DNA from: Methanobrevibacter sp.
Lineage (GTDB): Archaea > Methanobacteriota > Methanobacteria > Methanobacteriales > Methanobacteriaceae
NCBI GenBank assembly: GCA_016838945.1
Contig: JADLKP010000003.1
Span: 1 to 40,379 of the forward strand
Direction: 5' to 3'
DNA: 40,379 nucleotides
In this document: piece by piece, positions 34,961-40,379 of the stretch
How the letters are laid out: each line of letters starts with the position of its first letter
How positions within the stretch are numbered: the first letter of the stretch is position 1
The notes under the pieces: model-generated
The model's input: the letters and a program-made list of their open reading frames with translations, nothing else
What the model was told of the DNA's origin: nothing
Database searches by the model: none
Made by a program: the position numbers and the translations under genes

Positions 34961-37900
34961 TTATATAATTTTAAGTTTTAAAGCTGTTCTGTAGTCAACT
35001 TTTCCACTGACTTTTAAATTATGAGCTTTTTGGAACTTTTTGACAGCCCATTTAGTGTACTTGAAGAACCATCCGTCCACTAATAAGTGGTGGCCATTGT
35101 ACCTTATGTAGAAATGGTGCTTTTTCAAAGCCCTTTGAATCTTTTTGACGAAGAGCCTGTTTTTGCTTCCTTGGGAAACAGTATCAAACTTAACAGTTAT
35201 CTTAGCTTTTTTGCTTACTTTGTTGAAGGTTTTGTCTCCAGCATAGGAGATAACTGCATTTTTGGTTCCAACTTTGCTTAATTTAGTAAGTTTGAAAGTT
35301 GCTACACCTTTAGCGTTTGTTTTAGCACTGTATGTTTTGCCGTTGACCTTTAAAGTAACTTTTTTACCTTTCAATGCTTTTCCATTATTGTCTTTTAATG
35401 TTACAGCATAGTTTTTGGTTTTTTGGAAGTACTTAAAGGTTTTAGCTTTTGCAGTTAATTTTACATTGACTTTCTTTACAGTGAATTTTGTGCTTTTTGT
35501 GCTAGCATTGTATTTATCGGTTTGCTTGAAAGTTGCTTTTGCAGTGTAGGTTCCAGCAGCAAGGCCGGAAACTTGTGCACTTCCTTTACCGTTAACAACC
35601 TTTACCTCAATATGCTTACCGCCAATGTCTACACCAACATTTCCGCTGAATCCAGCATCAGTGCCAATGGAGACAGTGGCCTTTTCACCATAGCTAATGC
35701 TTTTGACCTTTATGCTTAATTTAGGATCTGCTGGCTCAGGAGCTTTTGCAACATTGAAGCTTACAGAGCTTTCATCTGCATTAAAGGTATCGTCACCGTT
35801 GAATGTGACGGTAGCAAGATAGTCGCCAGGAGCTATATCATCGCTAATGGTAACATTTCCAGAACCATCTACAATGGTTAATGGGTAAACAGCATTGGAA
35901 TTGTTCAATTTTACATTAGCTTCACCGTTTAAGGTTTCATTAGCATTGATGACAGCAACAGGCTTTTGGCCTTCAGTTACGTTATCAACTTTAATGCTAA
36001 AGTTAGGATTGATCTTGTTTACATTGAAGATTGTGGAAGTTTCGTAAGGAGTGAACTTCTTGTCACCGATGAATTTTACAGTAGCGCTGTATTCACCAGC
36101 AGCTAAACCTTCAAATGTGGTTTTTCCATATCCGTTCTTAACAAGCACCTTTTGAGGCATAGGGTTGCCTTTCACATAAACGCTGACATAACCGCTGAAT
36201 ACCTTATTTCCGGTAATTTCAACGGTAGCCTTATCGCCTACGTTAATATCTTCAACATTAATGCTTAAAGCAGGATCTGCCTTTTTGACATGGAAGATGC
36301 TTGAAGTTTCAACAGGATTGAACTTATCATCTCCAATGAACTTGACAGTTGCCTTATGCACACCAGGGTTTAAGTTTCCGAGTGATGCCTTAGCATGGCC
36401 GTTTTTGACAAAGACCTTTTGAGGCATAGGATTGCCTTTCACATAAACGCTGACATAACCGCTGAAAGACTTTTTGGCAGTGATATCTGCAACAGCCTTT
36501 TCGCCATAAGTGATGTCATCTACATCGATTCTTAAGAAAGAATCGTATCTGTTTACATTGAAGACAGTGGAAGTTTCACCTGGGGTGAACTTATCGTCAC
36601 CAGCATACTTTACAGTAGCAGAGTACTTTCCAGCAGCTAATCTGTTAAAGGTAGCTTTAGCATGCCCCTTTTTAACAAGCACTTTTTGAGGCATAGGGTT
36701 TCCTTTCACATAAACGCTGACATAACCGCTGAAAGACTTTTTGGCAGTGATATCTGCAACAGCCTTTTGACCAACATTGATGTCTTTAACATCAATGCTT
36801 AAAGCAGGATTAATTTTCTTAACATTGAAGACGGTTGAAGTCTCATATGGAACAAACTTATCGTCACCATTAAACTTGACAGTAGCAGAGTACTTTCCAG
36901 CAGCTAAGCCACTGAATGTGGTCTTTCCATACCCGTTCTTTACAAGAACCTTTTGAGGCATAGGGTTGCCTTTCACATAAACAGAAACGTAACCGCTGAA
37001 AGACTTTTTAGCGGTAATCTCTGCAGTTGCCTTTTCTCCTACATTAATGTCTTTAACATCAATGCTTAAAGCAGGATCATATCTGTTAACATTGAAGATA
37101 GTTGAAGTCTCATATGGAGCAAACTTATCGTCACCAGCATACTTGACAGTAGCCCTATGCTCACCAGGAGCTAAAACTCCTAATGACACTTTAGCATGCC
37201 CATTTTTAACAAGCACTTTTTGAGGCATAGGATTACCATTCAAGTATACGCTGACATAGCCAGTGAAAGATTTTTTAGCAGTGATGTCTGCAACAGCCTT
37301 TTGGCCCGCTGCAACATCTTTAATGTCAATGCTTAAAGCAGGATCAATTTTCTTAACATTGAATACAGTTGAAGTCTCACCTGGAGCAAACTTATCATCA
37401 CCATTAAACTTGACAGTAGCAGAGTACTTTCCAGCAGCTAATCTGTTAAAGGTAGTTTTACCATGCCCATTTTTAACAAGCACTTTTTGAGGCATAGGAT
37501 TACCATTCAAGTAAACTGAAACGTAACCGCTGAAATGCTTATCAGCACTGATTTCTGCAACAGCTTTTTCACCAACGTTAATATCATTAACATCAATTCT
37601 TAAAGCTGCATCTTCTCTACCAACATTAAAGGTAGTTGAAGCTTCACTTGGTGCAAATTTCTTATCACCAGCATACTTGACTGTAGCTCTGTGTTCACCA
37701 GGAGCTAAAACACCCAATGACACTTTAGCATAGCCGTTTTTGACTAAGACATTATAAGAAACAGGAGAGCCTTTCACATAAAGACTAACGTGGCCAGTGA
37801 AATGCTTATCAGCACTGATTTCTGCAACAGCATTTTGGCCTTTTTTGACATCTCCAACATGAATGTCTAAAGCAGGGTCTTCTCTGCCAACTTTAAAGGT

Positions 37901-38689
37901 GGTGGAAGCTTCGCCTGGAGCGAATTTCTTATCACCAGCATACTTTACAGCAGCACTATATTCACCAGAAGATAAGCCATTAAAAGTCACTTTTCCATAA
38001 CCGTTTTTAATAAGAACCTTTTGATATTGAGAAGAACCTTTCAAGTAAACAGTGACATAGCCACTTAATTCCTTATCACCAGTGATAATTCCAGTAGCTT
38101 TTTCACCGACATTGACATCAGGTACATCAATGCTTAAAGCAGGATCCATTCTGTTAACCTTAAAGCTTGTAGTTTTAATTTCCGCTTTGTAGCATAAACT
38201 GCCGTAATATACAGCTTTAACAGTGTATTTTCCTTCAGGCAAAGCTTTGCTTAAAGTTATTTTTCCATAACCGTTTTTAACAGATACCTTTTGTGGCAAG
38301 GTGTATCCCACTACATTGACGTAAACATTGCCGCTGAATGATTTTTTAGCATTGATTTCTACAGTTGGCTTTTCACCAATCTTGACATCATTAACTTTAA
38401 TGCTTAATCCAGGGCTTGCTGTATCCAATTTTTCATTTTCGTCATTACTTGGTCTTTGTGTGTCCTTATCTTTGATGTCACCACTTTGAGCGCCATCAGC
38501 ATTCTTAGTCTTTTGGTCCTTATTGCTATCAGTGACATTAACATCTTTCACTTTAATGTCACTGTCAGTGTCGTGGCTAATATATTTAGTATTGTTATGT
38601 TCTGGATTTAGATCAACAGCACTTAAAGGTGCTAAACAGTACATAGCAATAATAAATAGACAAGCAACTTTTACAGCTAATCCTTTCAT
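34961..38689 (-). CDS. Secreted Ig-repeat adhesin-like protein with C-terminal peptidoglycan-binding-like domain
   Basis: A 1242-residue surface protein. A signal peptide (about 1-24, LFIIAMYCLAPLSA) is followed by a charged linker (25-92), eleven Ig-like repeats of about 90 residues (95-1082; consensus LSIDVKDINVGEKAxAxI, PMPQKVLVKNG, GxYSATVKFxGDDKF), a bacterial Ig-like domain (about 1083-1170, KLTAKAKTFKYFQKTKNY onward), and a C-terminal segment (about 1178-1242). That segment reads VKKIQRALKK, LVDGWFFKYTKWAVKKFQKAH and TALKL, the pattern of PG_binding_1 domains. It probably anchors the protein non-covalently to the wall. No C-terminal membrane helix is seen. The ATG follows AAAGGTGATACA. 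Confidence 0.9.
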   Translation of the reverse strand: MKGLAVKVACLFIIAMYCLAPLSAVDLNPEHNNTKYISHDTDSDIKVKDVNVTDSNKDQKTKNADGAQSGDIKDKDTQRPSNDENEKLDTASPGLSIKVNDVKIGEKPTVEINAKKSFSGNVYVNVVGYTLPQKVSVKNGYGKITLSKALPEGKYTVKAVYYGSLCYKAEIKTTSFKVNRMDPALSIDVPDVNVGEKATGIITGDKELSGYVTVYLKGSSQYQKVLIKNGYGKVTFNGLSSGEYSAAVKYAGDKKFAPGEASTTFKVGREDPALDIHVGDVKKGQNAVAEISADKHFTGHVSLYVKGSPVSYNVLVKNGYAKVSLGVLAPGEHRATVKYAGDKKFAPSEASTTFNVGREDAALRIDVNDINVGEKAVAEISADKHFSGYVSVYLNGNPMPQKVLVKNGHGKTTFNRLAAGKYSATVKFNGDDKFAPGETSTVFNVKKIDPALSIDIKDVAAGQKAVADITAKKSFTGYVSVYLNGNPMPQKVLVKNGHAKVSLGVLAPGEHRATVKYAGDDKFAPYETSTIFNVNRYDPALSIDVKDINVGEKATAEITAKKSFSGYVSVYVKGNPMPQKVLVKNGYGKTTFSGLAAGKYSATVKFNGDDKFVPYETSTVFNVKKINPALSIDVKDINVGQKAVADITAKKSFSGYVSVYVKGNPMPQKVLVKKGHAKATFNRLAAGKYSATVKYAGDDKFTPGETSTVFNVNRYDSFLRIDVDDITYGEKAVADITAKKSFSGYVSVYVKGNPMPQKVFVKNGHAKASLGNLNPGVHKATVKFIGDDKFNPVETSSIFHVKKADPALSINVEDINVGDKATVEITGNKVFSGYVSVYVKGNPMPQKVLVKNGYGKTTFEGLAAGEYSATVKFIGDKKFTPYETSTIFNVNKINPNFSIKVDNVTEGQKPVAVINANETLNGEANVKLNNSNAVYPLTIVDGSGNVTISDDIAPGDYLATVTFNGDDTFNADESSVSFNVAKAPEPADPKLSIKVKSISYGEKATVSIGTDAGFSGNVGVDIGGKHIEVKVVNGKGSAQVSGLAAGTYTAKATFKQTDKYNASTKSTKFTVKKVNVKLTAKAKTFKYFQKTKNYAVTLKDNNGKALKGKKVTLKVNGKTYSAKTNAKGVATFKLTKLSKVGTKNAVISYAGDKTFNKVSKKAKITVKFDTVSQGSKNRLFVKKIQRALKKHHFYIRYNGHHLLVDGWFFKYTKWAVKKFQKAHNLKVSGKVDYRTALKLKII
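35444..38407. repeat. Coding tandem repeats, about 270-bp unit
   Basis: Eleven repeats encode the Ig-like domains. Central units (about 36100-37550) are very similar at DNA level, with GAGGCATAGGRTTRCC recurring every 258-276 bp, while outer units are diverged. This suggests recent expansion or gene conversion in the middle. Confidence 0.9.
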
Positions 38690-39194
38690 TGTATCACCTT
38701 TAATATAGTGTTTAATTTAGTTTTTATTTGTATAAATTCATTTAAACAAGTAATTTTTCCTCAAAGCTAAATTAATGCCATCGGATAAAATCCGATTGTT
38801 TAACACAATTCTAAAATGAATATAAAGCAAAAAATATTCTTTTTTTTAATTGCAAAATGTTTTTATTGCCATCTTTTTACAAAGGATAAGCCATATCAAA
38901 TTTATATATTTCCTATTTTAGCATGATAAGCAGGTTATAAACCTTATCATAAGCTTTTACATGATAAGCATATCATAAAATCTTATCAAATCGTTTAGAA
39001 AAATTAAAACATATTGCAAAATGTTATCATAAGCTTTTAAGCAAAATAAACATGATCAAGATTTTGACATTGCACATAAAGTGAAATTAAAATCATCAAA
39101 AACCATCAAGAATTCGACATCACACTTAAAGTGAAATTAAAATCATCAAAATATTGACATGTATTTATTCAGCAAATGTTACATTTAATAAAAA
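38690..39194 (-). promoter_or_regulatory. 505-bp upstream region of the Ig-repeat gene with a TATA box and clustered GATAAG motifs
   Basis: No gene was found. Leftward, a TATA-like AATATATAAA (38901-38910) would give a leader of about 190 nt. Just upstream of it lie several ATGATAAG/CTTATCAT motifs (38923-38930, 38943-38950, 38961-38968) and an exact 16-bp repeat TTATCATAAGCTTTTA at 38944 and 39024. Motifs in both orientations next to the TATA box look like a regulator-binding cluster. A 50-bp tandem repeat lies further upstream. Confidence 0.45.
39055..39154. repeat. Tandem duplication, 50-bp unit
   Basis: Two copies begin at 39055 and 39105 and share AAAGTGAAATTAAAATCATC. A few substitutions separate the copies. 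Confidence 0.9.
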
Positions 39195-40184
39195 TCAAAT
39201 ATCCCTTACTTTAAAAAAGTGGGTTTTTAAAACTTTCTTAAAGGTTTTGTCGCTTGAAAAATAAAATAAGTTTGGACAATTTTCAGGAGTTAAATCCTTG
39301 ACTAGTGTTTTATTGCCCATACTGTCAGCTATTGACAGTCCCGCAAAAATAGAATCGTTTAAGTTGACTCTTGATAAATCATCGTCTGTGTTTAATGTGC
39401 TAACATCTAAAGATAAGCCATGATTTCCCTTATTCATATGACCAACACTTGAATCAGATTCTATTAAATCTATTGTTCTTTTCACATCAAAGACTGAATT
39501 ATTCTTCAAATGTTTAAATATGTCTTCAGATTCAATCAAAGAGATTCTAACATAATAGTTATTGAAAAGTATTTTTTGATAGTCCTTTACTTTATCAAAA
39601 GGCAATTTGTTGAAGGAATCGTCTAAAGCATAAGATCCATCATATAAATCATATGATTGAAGTTTAGAGTAATTAGCAGTGTCATCATTATTTCCATCAC
39701 TGCAATCCATTGAATCTGTATTTTTATAAACATTAGAATTATTATCGATTAATGCACTATTGTTGTCGATGATTCCAGAGATAGGTACATCACTAGGGAT
39801 AGCATCATCTGCAGGAACACTATCATCACTAGAAATATCTTCATTAATAGGCCTATCACTCTCAGACCCGTTATCATCACTAGGAACATCGCTAGGAACG
39901 ACATCATCAATAGGTAAATTATTAGCATCATCAGATCCGTTATCATTAAATGGCAATTCTCCATTATCAGACCCATTGTTGTCGCTAGGTATGTCGCTAG
40001 GAATAACATCATCAACAGCGCTGCCACCATCTATAGGAATATCGCTAGGAATAGAATCATCTACAATGACACTATCATCCATAGAGATATTGCTGTCGTG
40101 ATTTAACTCTGCAGCACATGCAGGAGCTAAAAAAACAACGCAAATGAAAAATGTGGCAATCAATATTAAATTCATCCCTTTCAT
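39195..40184 (-). CDS. Secreted acidic-repeat protein of unknown function
   Basis: A 329-residue protein. A signal peptide (about 1-25, LILIATFFICVVFLAPACAA) leads to a strongly acidic low-complexity region (about 37-135) made of imperfect DDxIPSDIPSD units mixed with NNGSD, then an Asn/Asp-rich stretch and a C-terminal domain (about 180-329) that I do not recognise, ending in a basic segment FKKVLKTHFFKVRDI. No membrane anchor, sortase-like motif or pseudomurein-binding repeat is seen. The Asp-rich region could bind calcium or act as a wall-spanning stalk. The ATG follows TTGTGATTTTT; a GTG nine bases upstream forms part of this site. The protein resembles the next gene only in being secreted. 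Confidence 0.75.
   Translation of the reverse strand: MKGMNLILIATFFICVVFLAPACAAELNHDSNISMDDSVIVDDSIPSDIPIDGGSAVDDVIPSDIPSDNNGSDNGELPFNDNGSDDANNLPIDDVVPSDVPSDDNGSESDRPINEDISSDDSVPADDAIPSDVPISGIIDNNSALIDNNSNVYKNTDSMDCSDGNNDDTANYSKLQSYDLYDGSYALDDSFNKLPFDKVKDYQKILFNNYYVRISLIESEDIFKHLKNNSVFDVKRTIDLIESDSSVGHMNKGNHGLSLDVSTLNTDDDLSRVNLNDSIFAGLSIADSMGNKTLVKDLTPENCPNLFYFSSDKTFKKVLKTHFFKVRDI
39780..40076. repeat. Coding low-complexity repeats (Asp-Ser-Pro units)
   Basis: Imperfect short repeats containing TCGCTAGGAA and ACATCATC encode the DDxIPSDIP units of the acidic protein. Spacing is irregular, as expected from slippage. Confidence 0.8.
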
Positions 40185-40193
40185 AAAAATCAC

Positions 40194-40261
40194 AATTTAT
40201 ATGTTTATTATTAGTTTAATAATGGATATATAAATAGATTTCCGAAAGCAAGTGATTGCTT
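40194..40261 (-). promoter_or_regulatory. Promoter with upstream dyad for the acidic-repeat protein gene
   Basis: Leftward, TTTATATA (40226-40233) lies about 40 bp before the start codon and is preceded by a purine-rich CGGAAATC that could be a BRE. Ten bases further upstream is a 6-bp dyad with arms AAGCAA and TTGCTT and loop GTGA (40246-40261), a possible activator site. Confidence 0.45.
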
Positions 40262-40291
40262 GCATTTTAAATTAGCTAAAAATCAATAAAA

Positions 40292-40379
40292 ATGCTCAAA
40301 ATGAGAAATAATAAAATAATATTAAATATATGAAAAAAAATGCTCAAAATGAGAAATTAATAAAATAATATTAAATATA
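40292..40379. repeat. Tandem duplication, 48-bp unit
   Basis: Two copies sharing ATGCTCAAAATGAGAAAT begin at 40292 and 40340. The array reaches the window edge and may continue. The unit contains the short dyad CTCAAAATGAG. Confidence 0.9.

Noticed and set aside
35444..38407. Possible CRISPR-like array
   Set aside because: The regular repeats of about 270 bp encode Ig-like domains in one continuous frame. There are no 25-40 bp repeats with unique spacers and no cas genes.
39749..40101. Open frames on both strands over the acidic-repeat region
   Set aside because: Repeated short units leave other frames open. The frame with signal peptide, ribosome binding site and C-terminal domain is the real one.

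Overview
The window looks like chromosome from a methanogenic archaeon of the Methanobacteriaceae, most probably a Methanobrevibacter. It is very A+T-rich. It carries archaeal-type genes: a CTP-dependent riboflavin kinase, an AmrS-type radical SAM enzyme, a two-domain PurE next to a UbiD-family decarboxylase, and large secreted Ig-repeat adhesin-like proteins. Ribosome binding sites are of the GAGGTGA type. No rRNA, tRNA, CRISPR array, insertion sequence or phage gene was seen. Twenty-seven protein genes are supported; all appear intact.

Left part (1-13670): a short old-yellow-enzyme flavoprotein; an ATP-grasp ligase with an unusual C-terminal tail; GatA; a coiled-coil protein; two paralogous membrane proteins that combine EF-hands and zinc ribbons, in line behind ribK; a membrane-anchored glucosyl-3-phosphoglycerate-synthase-like glycosyltransferase; an AzgA-type purine permease; and Tex.

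Centre (13673-32507): a cell-surface glycopolymer region. Four glycosyltransferase genes run leftward (19236 to 13673); three of them end in a shared coiled coil plus SWKxT motif. Across a 337-bp divergent promoter region, purE and ubiD run rightward, followed by gpsA, a GT2-TagF fusion, a LicC-like nucleotidyltransferase, an acyltransferase, a TagB/TagF-like transferase, a second TagF-like transferase carrying Ig-like domains, and a second acyltransferase. GpsA makes sn-glycerol-3-phosphate, which archaeal lipids do not use. With three CDP-glycerol-type phosphotransferases downstream, the simplest reading is a teichoic-acid-like polyol-phosphate polymer made by an archaeon with a pseudomurein-type wall. 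This is an inference from gene content; no TagD-type cytidylyltransferase, TagO/TagA or polymer exporter lies in the window.

Right part (32516-40379): amrS and thiL, then two secreted surface proteins. One has eleven Ig-like repeats and a C-terminal peptidoglycan-binding-like domain; the other has an Asp/Ser/Pro-rich repeat region. Their upstream regions hold dyads and repeated motifs that look regulatory.

A window-wide oddity is that many intergenic gaps hold two to four tandem copies of a 34-64 bp unit. The unit sequence differs at each locus, so these are independent local duplications rather than one dispersed repeat family.
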